Part shown: one piece after another, positions 16,628 through 23,627 of the stretch | How the letters are laid out: each line of letters opens with the position of its first letter | Position numbering within the stretch: the first letter of the stretch is position 1 | NCBI GenBank assembly: GCA_017470945.1 | Contig: JAFUXH010000019.1 | Location: forward strand, 1 to 55,384 | Origin: Clostridia bacterium | GTDB taxonomy: Bacteria > Bacillota > Clostridia > Christensenellales > Aristaeellaceae | Length of the DNA stretch: 55,384 nt | Direction of reading: 5' to 3' | Notes under the pieces: generated by a model | The model's database searches: none | What the model was told of the DNA's origin: nothing | The model's input: the letters and a program-made list of their open reading frames with translations, nothing else | Program-made: the position numbers and the translations under genes

Positions 16628-16943
16628 AAAAAAGCCCGCCCCAAAGTCATTTTTGCTTTGAGACGAGCTGATGCTTTCTTCAACCCGCGGTACCACTCAA
16701 ATTGCGCTGATTCAGCGCCGCTTATGCGGCTCGTGTTCCAAGCCGTCGGCCTTGACGCAGCCATCACGGAAGACGATTACTTCCCGCGCCGCCCTTGCGC
16801 GGGGGCGGGGTTCACCGCTTCGGCTCGGAAGGGATGGGCCACATGAGGAATCGTCCGCTGCCGGTTTTCAGCTGCCCCGGCTCTCTGGTGAACAGCGCTT
16901 CCTCCGCCGTCTTCGTCATCGCCTTTGGTATGAAATTGAATGT
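16628..16943 (-). promoter_or_regulatory. T-box riboswitch (tRNA-sensing leader) of the XRE-cupin-acyl-CoA synthetase gene
   Basis: Minus-strand leader of about 310 nt. It contains AGAGAGCCGGGG of the Stem I distal loop, the T-box AGTGGTACCGCG (RC of 16686-16697), and a 13-bp terminator stem (GCTCGTCTCAAAG against CTTTGGGGCGGGC, three G-U pairs) followed by TTTTTT at 16628-16633. The bulge reads UGGU, predicting a tRNA with A73; this excludes Trp, Gly, Cys and Asn tRNAs, among others. The specifier codon is not certain: the likely loop, the reverse complement of 16831-16850, offers CTC, ATG, GTG or CCC. Uncharged tRNA would stabilise the antiterminator and turn the gene on. Confidence 0.93.
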
Positions 16944-16972
16944 AGTTTACCATCGTCGGCCCCGGTTGTCAA
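16944..16972 (-). promoter_or_regulatory. Promoter of the T-box leader
   Basis: Consensus TTGACA (16967-16972), 17 bp and TAAACT (16944-16949) on the minus strand. It lies just past the end of the broken Nudix gene. Confidence 0.8.
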
Positions 16973-16982
16973 GCAAAAATTT

Positions 16983-17228
16983 TTATGTTTTTTCCTTCGC
17001 GCGCTCCAGCAGCGCCAGAAGCGCCGCTTCCTCCGTCACCTCCCGGGCGCAGCAGGCCGCCTCGCTTTCCCCATCTTCCATCCCGCCGCCGAGAAACATT
17101 CATTGACCGGTGAGCGTTTTACAGGATAAAAGCAGCCTGCCCTCCCGGATCACGATTCCCCGGCACGCGGTGCGGGTTTTGCGCCAGGCGCCGGCGGCGT
17201 TGGCGCCCACGATGGAAATGACCTCCAT
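16983..17228 (-). pseudogene. Nudix hydrolase remnant with an in-frame TGA at a Trp position
   Basis: ATG 17228 has GGAAGGAGGGG upstream and opens MEVISIVGANAAG. RTACRGIVIREGRLLLS follows, the first strands of a Nudix domain. At 17100-17102 the frame meets TGA exactly where the family often has Trp before the box (TGQ-stop-MFLGGG). The same frame continues with the Nudix box GGGMEDGES ... CCAREVTEEAALL and ends at TAA 16983. The tail after the box is only about 14 residues, where a complete domain needs about 50 more. A TGG-to-TGA change plus a 3' truncation best explains this. Neighbours use TGG for Trp and TGA as stop, so recoding is unlikely. Confidence 0.75.
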
Positions 17229-17282
17229 GGCCCCTCCTTCCCGACGGAAGCTGCCAACAGCATTCATTCGGTTTACATAAAA

Positions 17283-17308
17283 GAAAAAACCCGCCATGAA
17301 GCGGGTTT
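17283..17308 (-). terminator. Terminator of rpsT
   Basis: On the minus strand AAACCCGC, a 6-nt loop and GCGGGTTT run into TTTTTTC, 20 nt past the rpsT stop. Confidence 0.85.
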
Positions 17309-17327
17309 CGTGCTCAGGAAGAGCAGC

Positions 17328-17591
17328 TTACGCATTGACCTTATTCAGGGCCTTGGCCAGGCGGGCCTTTTTGCGGTTCGCGGCGTTCTTATGAATGACG
17401 CCCTTGGCCGCCGCTTTATCGATAGCGGAGGTGGTGGCGCTCAGTTGCGCGCTGGCGGGGGCGACACCCTCATTCAGTGCGACCTGATACTTCTTGATGG
17501 CAGTCTTAACGCCCGTCTTCACCATACGATTCCGCAGGTTCTTCTTCTTGCTCACCTTCACACGCTTCATGGCGGACTTGATGTTCGGCAA
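17328..17591 (-). CDS. rpsT: 30S ribosomal protein S20
   Basis: An 87-residue basic protein that binds 16S rRNA early in 30S assembly. It opens MPNIKSAMKRVKVSKKKNLR, has the typical NRMVKTGVKTAIKK, and ends in KGVIHKNAANRKKARLAKAL. The start codon is TTG (17589-17591) behind GAGGAGGTGAAGG. E. coli rpsT likewise starts at UUG, which there supports autogenous translational control. Monocistronic, with its own promoter and terminator. Confidence 0.97.
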   Translation of the reverse strand: MPNIKSAMKRVKVSKKKNLRNRMVKTGVKTAIKKYQVALNEGVAPASAQLSATTSAIDKAAAKGVIHKNAANRKKARLAKALNKVNA

Positions 17592-17640
17592 CTTCCTTCA
17601 CCTCCTCACGGATTGTTGACGCTGATAATCAGCATCGATT

Positions 17641-17669
17641 ATTTTATCACAAGAATTCGAAAAACGCAA
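17641..17669 (-). promoter_or_regulatory. Promoter of rpsT
   Basis: TTGCGT (17664-17669), 17 bp and TAAAAT (17641-17646), with a TG extending the -10 box, on the minus strand. Confidence 0.7.
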
Positions 17670-17734
17670 GCACTTTTTTTCTTCTTTTTTTCATTTCCCG
17701 CATTTTTTCTGAAAAACTCGGGCTTTTGGGGTTC

Positions 17735-17763
17735 TTGAGCCTGATTTTTTTCCGTGGTATAAT
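17735..17763 (+). promoter_or_regulatory. Promoter of the phosphatase-GNAT operon
   Basis: TTGAGC (17735-17740), 17 bp and TATAAT (17758-17763), 29 nt before the phosphatase start. Divergent from the rpsT promoter. Confidence 0.75.
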
Positions 17764-17792
17764 GGGAAAAACCGGATGAGGGAGGGCTTTTC

Positions 17793-18215
17793 ATGATCCT
17801 GTTCGTCTGCACCGGCAACACCTGCCGCAGCCCCATGGCGGCGGCCCTGGCCCGGAAATACGGCGTCGACGCCGAATCGGCGGGGATCAGCGCGTCCCCC
17901 GGGGCGCCGGCTTCCCCCGGCGCGGTGCGGGCCATGGCGCTGTACGGCATCGACCTGCGGAAGCATCGGGCTCGGCAGGTCAGCGAGGCGCTTTTGGAAA
18001 AAGCCCAGGCGGTGTATTGCATGGGGCCGCGGCACGCCGCCGCCCTGCGCTATGAATATCCGGAGGCGGCGGGCAAATTGCGCGTGTTTTCCCCGCCCAT
18101 TCCCGATCCCTACCTGCAGGATGACGCGGTGTACCGCGCCTGCGCCGCCGCCCTGCTCAGCGCCATGGAGCGGGAAGGCATCCTGCCGCCGGCGGAAAGC
18201 CGAAACCCCAAATGA
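17793..18215 (+). CDS. ywlE: Low-molecular-weight phosphatase, YwlE-like protein-arginine phosphatase
   Basis: A 140-residue cytoplasmic phosphatase. The N-terminal loop VCTGNTCRSPMA holds the catalytic Cys6 and Arg12 (C-X5-R-S). The Thr at position 10, in place of the Ile of classical LMW tyrosine phosphatases, is the residue known in Bacillus YwlE to confer phospho-arginine preference. The catalytic Asp lies in IPDPYLQ. It would therefore reverse McsB-type arginine phosphorylation, though a tyrosine-phosphatase role, for example on the Wzz/BY-kinase of this window, cannot be excluded. It is co-transcribed with the GNAT gene 11 nt downstream. Confidence 0.88.
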   Translation: MILFVCTGNTCRSPMAAALARKYGVDAESAGISASPGAPASPGAVRAMALYGIDLRKHRARQVSEALLEKAQAVYCMGPRHAAALRYEYPEAAGKLRVFSPPIPDPYLQDDAVYRACAAALLSAMEREGILPPAESRNPK

Positions 18216-18226
18216 GGAGGGAGCCC

Positions 18227-18712
18227 ATGCCCATCGAAAAAGCGGATCGGGCGGATATCCCCGCCCTGGTGGATTTGCGCTTAGCGTACCTGCGGGAGGA
18301 TCGCGGCGGGTTGGATGCGGGTGACGCGCAGGCCGTTGCCGATCGCCTGCCGGCGTATTTCGCCGCCCATTTGGGCAAGGATCTATGCTGCTACATAAAG
18401 CGGGAGGGGAGCGAAATCGTATCCTGCGCGTTTCTTTTGACGGTGGAAAAGCCCATGAGCCCCGCGTTTCCCAACGGAAAAACGGGCGTGGTGCTCAACG
18501 TTTATACCAAGCGCCCCTTCCGCCGCCGGGGATACGCGAAAAGGATCCTGGAAGCGCTGATAGCCGACGCGCAAGCCATGGATATCAGCCCGATCGAATT
18601 GAAAGCGACGGAGGCGGGGTACCCCTTGTATCGGGCGGTCGGGTTCCGGGATGATGATTCCCCCTACCGCCGGATGAAGTGGGAAAAGCAATCTGACGAT
18701 ACGAATATTTAG
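18227..18712 (+). CDS. GNAT-family N-acetyltransferase
   Basis: A 161-residue acetyltransferase that uses acetyl-CoA. Motif A, VVLNVYTKRPFRRRGYAKRI (about residues 86-105), carries the RRRGYA pyrophosphate-binding signature, followed by helix LEALIADA and the LKATEAGYPLYRAVGF strand-helix typical of the fold. The N-terminal helix pair (ADIPALVDLRLAYL) is also standard. The substrate cannot be inferred. ATG 18227 follows AGGAGGGA; the upstream in-frame ATG at 18212 overlaps that ribosome site. Second gene after the phosphatase. Confidence 0.85.
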   Translation: MPIEKADRADIPALVDLRLAYLREDRGGLDAGDAQAVADRLPAYFAAHLGKDLCCYIKREGSEIVSCAFLLTVEKPMSPAFPNGKTGVVLNVYTKRPFRRRGYAKRILEALIADAQAMDISPIELKATEAGYPLYRAVGFRDDDSPYRRMKWEKQSDDTNI

Positions 18713-18728
18713 AAGAATACGAAGCGTA

Positions 18729-18878
18729 GGGGAACCGCTCTTTGGCGTTGCACCGCATGGCCTGCGCCGCGCCTGCCCGCGCTATTCCGCGCGTATTGCT
18801 TGAGCGTTTCCGCGCCGCAAACCCACAAGGGGTTTGCTCCTTCAAGCGGTTCCACCCACACCCCTTAGACTGTCGAAA
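18729..18878. repeat. Imperfect palindromic intergenic region
   Basis: GGGGAACCGCTCTTTGG at 18729-18745 is mirrored by AGCGGTTCC near 18845, and GCAAACC-CACAA-GGGGTTTGC forms an inner hairpin. No gene is seen. It may be a degenerate mobile repeat; the left half matches the GGGGAAACCG family. Confidence 0.35.
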
Positions 18879-18888
18879 ACCCGGGATA

Positions 18889-18929
18889 CAAAAAAGGGAC
18901 CGCTGCTTTTTTCGTGCAGCGGCCCCTTC
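18889..18929 (-). terminator. Terminator of the flippase-like/DUF1538/P-II/CHAP operon
   Basis: On the minus strand AAGGGGCCGCTGC pairs with GCAGCGGTCCCTT around a 9-nt loop, followed by TTTTTTG. It lies about 30 nt after the CHAP-like gene. Confidence 0.88.
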
Positions 18930-18957
18930 TTTGGCTTCGTTGGAGAGAAGAAGTCAT

Positions 18958-19890
18958 TTAATACCAGGTCTGGCAGAATTCGGTGACGTACCAGTTCTTC
19001 TGATGAGGCGCGTACTGGTACACGTCGGGCTGGGTTTGCTCCTCCTCGGGCAGGGTGGACATATTGGCGTTGTCGGGGGCCCGCAGGTCGTACAGGTAGC
19101 ACATCCGCTTGATGCGGTTGCCCAAATTGCCCTCCACGGTGTGGATCTCATACACGCCGCTGCCCCGGGCCTTGACCTCGGTCACCAGCCCCACGTGCTT
19201 GAAGGCGTAGCTGTTTTTCTGGCCGTAGATCACCAGGTAGCCGGGCCGGGGGATTTTGGTGATGCGCTCCATGTTGGTAAAGCCGGTATCCAATTTGGGC
19301 ACGGCGGCCTCCCGCAGGGAATGGGGCTCGCCCGTTTTGGTGGGCTTCACCTTTTTGTAGGTATCGCTGGGCTCCATGGGCACCCCGGCGGTGGCCAGGC
19401 AGTAATTGGCAAAGGCCCCGCACCAGCCGCAGGCATAGCCCCACCATTTGGTGAATTTGTTGTTCTTGGGCTGCTGGGAGAAGGCCTTGCCCGCCGCCTC
19501 CGTCCATTCCTGGATGCCGATGTCGATGGCGCTCTGGATCAGCTCCGGCACCTCGTCGGATTTTTTTTCGGCCTTCACCGTCACTTCCACCGTGGCCACC
19601 TTCTTGGTGCGGGTGCCGGTCAGGGTCAGGGTGGCCTTGCCCTTTTTCAGGGCGGTGATGCGCACCCGCTTTTCGTTGGTCACGTCCTTTTCCGCCCGGG
19701 CCACCTTGGGATTGCTGCTTTCCCAGGTGCCGGTGAAGCCGGGGGTGAAGGTTTGGAATTTCCCGGCGGTCAGCGTCAGCTTTTCGGGCAGGGCATCATC
19801 CTGCTTGGCGGTTTTCGAAGCCGCCAGGGCAGGCAGGGGCAAAAGGGAAATCAGCAGCAGCAGCGCGATCCATCGTTTCATCCTGTTCAT
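18958..19890 (-). CDS. Secreted protein with an Ig-like domain and a CHAP-like amidase domain
   Basis: About 310 residues. A signal peptide (KRWIALLLLISLLPLPALAA) is followed by a bacterial Ig-like (Big-2 type) domain at about 30-105 (FTGTWESSNPKVARAEKD, ITALKKGKATLTLTGT). A CHAP/NlpC-like cysteine peptidase domain fills the rest: catalytic Cys in YACGWCGAFANYC, His in FKHVGLVTEV, and an acidic residue in HTVEGN. It probably cuts peptidoglycan peptides outside the cell. ATG 19890 follows GGAGGAACAGG and overlaps the stop of the P-II gene (ATGA). The link of a wall enzyme to a P-II/DUF1538 pair is unexpected. Confidence 0.8.
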   Translation of the reverse strand: MNRMKRWIALLLLISLLPLPALAASKTAKQDDALPEKLTLTAGKFQTFTPGFTGTWESSNPKVARAEKDVTNEKRVRITALKKGKATLTLTGTRTKKVATVEVTVKAEKKSDEVPELIQSAIDIGIQEWTEAAGKAFSQQPKNNKFTKWWGYACGWCGAFANYCLATAGVPMEPSDTYKKVKPTKTGEPHSLREAAVPKLDTGFTNMERITKIPRPGYLVIYGQKNSYAFKHVGLVTEVKARGSGVYEIHTVEGNLGNRIKRMCYLYDLRAPDNANMSTLPEEEQTQPDVYQYAPHQKNWYVTEFCQTWY

Positions 19891-20624
19891 GGTTCCTGTT
19901 CCTCCGTCCATTCCTGGGTCACCCGGGCCACGCCCATCACGTCGGTCACCGGCAGGCTGAACACCAGGCCGTGGCCCTCGGTGTTCAATCCGGCACCCCG
20001 GGTGATGGCCTGCATCACGGGGATTTTCTGGTCGTGGTTCACCAGGATCAGCACCATTTCCTTTTCAGGCTGGATGGTGATGCCGATGAACCGGGCGGCC
20101 TCCTCGCTGCCGGCGCCCCGGGCGTGCACCACCGTGCCGCCCCGGGCCCCCGCGGGCAGGGCCGCGTCCATCACAAGGTCGGTAAAGCCCCGGTTCACGA
20201 TGGCCACGATCAAATCGTTTTGGGGCTGCTCGTTCACAGATTGAAAGGCATCCTGCTGCATGGCTTTGTTTTCCTCCTGGGAACTTTCCGGCGCGTCGGC
20301 GCCGGTCAGGTACTGCATGGTTTTGCTGCCGCCCACGCTGCCCAGGGGCACGGTGAAGGCGATGCCCCGGCCGGGCAGATCCATTTCCAGGGCGTGGGCC
20401 AGATGATGCATGGCGTGGGGGGCCACGTCGCCCCGGATGAAGGAGAACACCACGTCCTTGGCGGTATCCTTCAGCCCCAGCAGCGCCAGCAGGCCCTTGT
20501 GGGCGGTGCCAGTGCCCAGGGCGATGAACTGGGCCATCACCCCTTCCCGGTTCATCATCCGGGCCACCGTATCGCCCTTGCCGCGATCCACGATGGTCAA
20601 TAACATTTTCAGGGAAGCGTTCAT
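19887..20624 (-). CDS. Tandem P-II-like regulatory protein
   Basis: A 245-residue protein with two P-II-type (GlnB-like ferredoxin-fold) halves in one chain, about residues 1-105 and 135-245. The first opens MNASLKMLLTIVDRGKGD and contains GIAFTVPLGSVGG; the second has LIVAIVNRGFTDLVM, GARGGTVVHARGAG and GLVFSLPVTDVMGV. A Gln/Glu-rich linker joins them. Both halves keep the nucleotide-loop pattern GT(V/G)xxARG/GTG, but neither shows the classical uridylylation Tyr. It lies 14 nt after the DUF1538 gene and most likely gates that membrane protein. ATG 20624 has GAGAGGA upstream. Confidence 0.8.
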   Translation of the reverse strand: MNASLKMLLTIVDRGKGDTVARMMNREGVMAQFIALGTGTAHKGLLALLGLKDTAKDVVFSFIRGDVAPHAMHHLAHALEMDLPGRGIAFTVPLGSVGGSKTMQYLTGADAPESSQEENKAMQQDAFQSVNEQPQNDLIVAIVNRGFTDLVMDAALPAGARGGTVVHARGAGSEEAARFIGITIQPEKEMVLILVNHDQKIPVMQAITRGAGLNTEGHGLVFSLPVTDVMGVARVTQEWTEEQEP

Positions 20625-20638
20625 ATGGCCGGATCCTC

Positions 20639-22219
20639 TCACACGTCGATAATTTCGTCGTCGCTGTCGGCGATGGCCGGCGCGGGCACGGGCTGCGCGC
20701 GCCGCTTGCGGGTTTTCAGCTTGTACACGACGCCCAGCGCCTCGATGGCGATCAGCGGCGTCATGGCCACCATGGCCACGATGCCGAAGGCGTCCTCCAA
20801 AATATTGCCGCCCATGGCCCCGCAGGCCCCCATGAACAGGGGCAGCATGAAGGCCGCCGTCATGGGGCCGGAGGCGACGCCGCCGGAGTCAAAGGCGATG
20901 GCGGTGAAAATGGGGTCGGTCACAAAGGTCAGCGCCAGGGCGATGAAATAGCCGGGGGCCAGGAAATACCAGATCGATATCCCCGTCAGCACCCGGGTCA
21001 TGGCCAGGCCCACGGATACCGACACGCCGATGCTCAGCGTTTTCAGCATCACCGCTTTGCTGATAGCGCCGGAGGTGACCTGCTCCACCTGCTCGTTGAG
21101 CACGTGCACCGCCGGCTCGGCCTTCACCACCAGGAAGCCCATCAGCATGCCCAGGGGCAGCAGCAGCCATTTCAGGCTTCCGCCCCCCAACTGCCTGCCC
21201 AGGTAATCGCCCATGGGCAGGAAGCCCACGTTGACCCCGGTCAGAAACAGCACCAGGCCCAGGTAGGTGTACAGAAGGCCCACCACCATGCGCTTGATCT
21301 CCTGCCGGGGCAGGCGCAGGGAAAAGATTTGAAACGCGAAAAACAGGATCAGGATGGGGGCCAGGGCGATCAGCACCTCCCGGCCATACACCGGCAGCCC
21401 CCGGCGGTAGGTGAGCATGAGATCCCGGGTGTTGGCGATGGCCGGTGCGGCCGCCTCCTCGGGCACGTTGGTCAAATGGGGGAAAAACAGGCTGATCAGC
21501 ATGATGGCCAGCACCGGCCCCACCGAGCACAGGGCCACCAGGCCAAAGGAATCATCCTGGGCGCTGCGCCCGCCCCGCACGTTGGCCACGCCCATGCCCA
21601 GGGACAGGATGAAGGGCACCGTCATGGGCCCGGTGGTCACGCCCCCGGCGTCGAAGGCCATGGGCACGAATTCCGGCTTGATCAGCGCCCCCAGCAGGAA
21701 CACCGCGGCATACAGGCCGATCAGGATGAACGATAATTTCCATTGAAACAGGATGCGCAGCAGCGCCACCACCAGGAACAGGCCCACCCCCACCGACACC
21801 GTGAGGATCAGCGCCAGGTTGGGCACGCCCTGCACCTGGTTGGCCAGCACGGTCAAATCGGGCTCCGCCATGGTGATCAGGGTGCCCAGGAAAAAGGCCA
21901 CTACGATCAGGAAGCGCAGATCCCGCTTTTTGGTGATGAAAGCGCCGATGTGGGCGCCCATGGGCAGCATGGCCATATCGGCCCCCAGGGTAAACAGGCC
22001 CATGCCCACGATCAGCAGGCAGGCCCCCAATAGGAACAGGCCCATGGTGCTCAATTCGATGGGCACCAAAAGCAGGCTCAGCGCCAGCACCAGCAGCGAT
22101 ATGGGCAGCACCGAGGACAGGGATTCCCGGATCTTTTCCTTCAGCCGCTTGCTGGTTTGCCGCCGCTCCGGGATCAGGCTGTCCAGGGGATTAGCCTTTT
22201 TCCTTGCCCGCGTCGTCAT
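20639..22219 (-). CDS. DUF1538 membrane protein, duplicated transporter-like fold
   Basis: A 526-residue polytopic protein with an internal duplication. The first half contains FVPMAFDAGGVTTGPMTVPF and the second FTAIAFDSGGVASGPMTAAF, each followed by a Gly/Met-rich helix (LGMGVANVRGG, FMGACGAMGG). Such inverted or tandem repeats with a central DxGG-TGPMT motif suggest a solute-carrying channel, but no substrate is established for DUF1538. The basic N-terminus (RARKKANPLDSLIPERRQTS) is cytoplasmic. It overlaps the end of the upstream flippase-like gene by 29 nt and precedes the tandem P-II gene, its likely regulator. Confidence 0.85.
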   Translation of the reverse strand: MTTRARKKANPLDSLIPERRQTSKRLKEKIRESLSSVLPISLLVLALSLLLVPIELSTMGLFLLGACLLIVGMGLFTLGADMAMLPMGAHIGAFITKKRDLRFLIVVAFFLGTLITMAEPDLTVLANQVQGVPNLALILTVSVGVGLFLVVALLRILFQWKLSFILIGLYAAVFLLGALIKPEFVPMAFDAGGVTTGPMTVPFILSLGMGVANVRGGRSAQDDSFGLVALCSVGPVLAIMLISLFFPHLTNVPEEAAAPAIANTRDLMLTYRRGLPVYGREVLIALAPILILFFAFQIFSLRLPRQEIKRMVVGLLYTYLGLVLFLTGVNVGFLPMGDYLGRQLGGGSLKWLLLPLGMLMGFLVVKAEPAVHVLNEQVEQVTSGAISKAVMLKTLSIGVSVSVGLAMTRVLTGISIWYFLAPGYFIALALTFVTDPIFTAIAFDSGGVASGPMTAAFMLPLFMGACGAMGGNILEDAFGIVAMVAMTPLIAIEALGVVYKLKTRKRRAQPVPAPAIADSDDEIIDV

Positions 22220-23279
22220 CCCCTCCCTCGATCAGGATCGTGCTGCCTGTGGGGTGGCGGATGCTCCACGCGCTGTCGATCACGATACCGATCACGCCGA
22301 TGATCAGCGTGAAGTAATAGGTAAAGAAGCGCCACAGCAGCAGCGCGCCCACCAGCTTTTCCGCCGGGAATACATTTTGAAAGAAGATATAGAAGCCGCC
22401 CTCCTGGGCGCCGGAGGCCCCGGGCAGGGGGGTAAAGGAGGCGGCGATATACAGCAGGAATTGCAGCGTCAGCACGTCGACGTAGCGAAGCGCGTCCAGC
22501 CCCAGGGCCCGGTACACGAAGTACACGATGCTCATCAGCCCCAGCACCTGCAGGCAGGACAGCAGATACAGGTAAAACAGGCGGATGGGATGGTGGGTCA
22601 GCATATCCACGCTGGCGTGGAAATCCTCCATGGCGGCGTCGGCCCTGGATGTGGTGCGCCCCACGTCCTTGACGATGCGCAGCGCCTTGCCGATGTTGAT
22701 GCACAGGGTCAGGATGCCCCGCACGATGTTTTTGTTGATGGCCAGCAGGATCACCGCCAGTACCGACAGACCGTTGAGCAAAAAGCCGGTGACCACGATC
22801 CACCGCCCCGCCTCGACGCAGGTTTGCACGATGCCGGGGTTCAGCAGCCACAGCCCGCCGCCCAGGGTGAGCAGGGCGGTTTGGAAGGTGAAAAATTTCA
22901 CCGCCAGGCCGGAGGAGGAAATGCCCGCCGGCACCCCCCGCTTTTTCAGGGCGAACACCTGCATGGGCTGGCCGCCGGTGGCCGCCGGCGTGACGCTGGA
23001 ATAGAAGGAGCCGATCAGCGCCACCAGGAAGGAGGTGCGGAATTTGATGCGCACCTTCTGCTGGTGGAAAAACACGTGCAGGCCCATGGCTTCAAACGTC
23101 ATGAACACCACCCAGGAGCAAATCGCCGCGCCGATCCATTTCAGATCAGCCGATCGCAGCGTATCCCAAGCGTCGCTGATATCGCCGCCCCGGGCGCTCA
23201 GGTACAGCACCAGCCCCAGGGTGACCACAATGATCAGCGCGTTGAGCACGTTGCTCCTTGTGCGTTTGGTCAGTTTCAT
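22191..23279 (-). CDS. Lysylphosphatidylglycerol-synthase-TM/UPF0104 family flippase-like protein
   Basis: A membrane protein of about 362 residues with eight or so helices, related to the flippase domain of MprF and AglD. Signatures are FYSSVTPAATGGQPMQVFAL (residues about 85-105) and FTPLPGASGAQEGGFYIFF, the Pro-Gly-Gly elements conserved in the family. It lacks the C-terminal aminoacyl-transferase domain of full MprF, so it probably moves lipids or lipid-linked sugars rather than modifying them. ATG 23279 is chosen because upstream residues are not membrane-family-like; a GGAAAGGAAAC stretch lies upstream. First gene of the four-gene operon ending at 18958. Confidence 0.82.
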   Translation of the reverse strand: MKLTKRTRSNVLNALIIVVTLGLVLYLSARGGDISDAWDTLRSADLKWIGAAICSWVVFMTFEAMGLHVFFHQQKVRIKFRTSFLVALIGSFYSSVTPAATGGQPMQVFALKKRGVPAGISSSGLAVKFFTFQTALLTLGGGLWLLNPGIVQTCVEAGRWIVVTGFLLNGLSVLAVILLAINKNIVRGILTLCINIGKALRIVKDVGRTTSRADAAMEDFHASVDMLTHHPIRLFYLYLLSCLQVLGLMSIVYFVYRALGLDALRYVDVLTLQFLLYIAASFTPLPGASGAQEGGFYIFFQNVFPAEKLVGALLLWRFFTYYFTLIIGVIGIVIDSAWSIRHPTGSTILIEGGDDDAGKEKG

Positions 23280-23338
23280 GTCAGCCCGCTTGTTTCCTTT
23301 CCTTCCTGTGCGGGCATACGTACATCCCGCCATTAAAC

Positions 23339-23367
23339 AGTATACCATATCTTTTCCCCCGTGACTA
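23339..23367 (-). promoter_or_regulatory. Promoter of the UPF0104/DUF1538/P-II/CHAP operon
   Basis: Extended -10 TGG-TATACT (core 23339-23344) with a weak -35 TAGTCA (23362-23367) 17 bp upstream on the minus strand. Confidence 0.6.
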
Positions 23368-23532
23368 CCCTTCTTCCCGTAAATTTTCCGGTAAAAACCC
23401 CTGCTTCGCGGCGGCAGGAAGGGGACGAAACGCGCAAATTATTTTTGATATGATCAATTTCGATTGAAAATGTGAAAATTTTTCGAAAAAATTGACGAAT
23501 TCTGGCAACCCTTGACGGCTTTTTTGAAACTA

Positions 23533-23561
23533 TTGACTTTCAAATTCCGGGATACTATAAT
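23533..23561 (+). promoter_or_regulatory. Promoter of glmM
   Basis: TTGACT (23533-23538), 17 bp and TATAAT (23556-23561), 66 nt before the glmM start. Confidence 0.78.
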
Positions 23562-23627
23562 GGCCTTGTTTTTGCGAGTATCAACGGGAAACCGGCCTGT
23601 GCGCCGGCCTGTAAAGGAGGAGCATCC

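Noticed and set aside
16840-16850. TGG as Trp specifier codon of the T-box
   Set aside because: The T-box bulge UGGU predicts a tRNA with A73, but bacterial tRNA-Trp has G73.
16983-17228. Genetic code change with UGA as Trp
   Set aside because: All other genes use TGG for Trp and several end at TGA; a single TGA in a truncated gene is better explained as a mutation.
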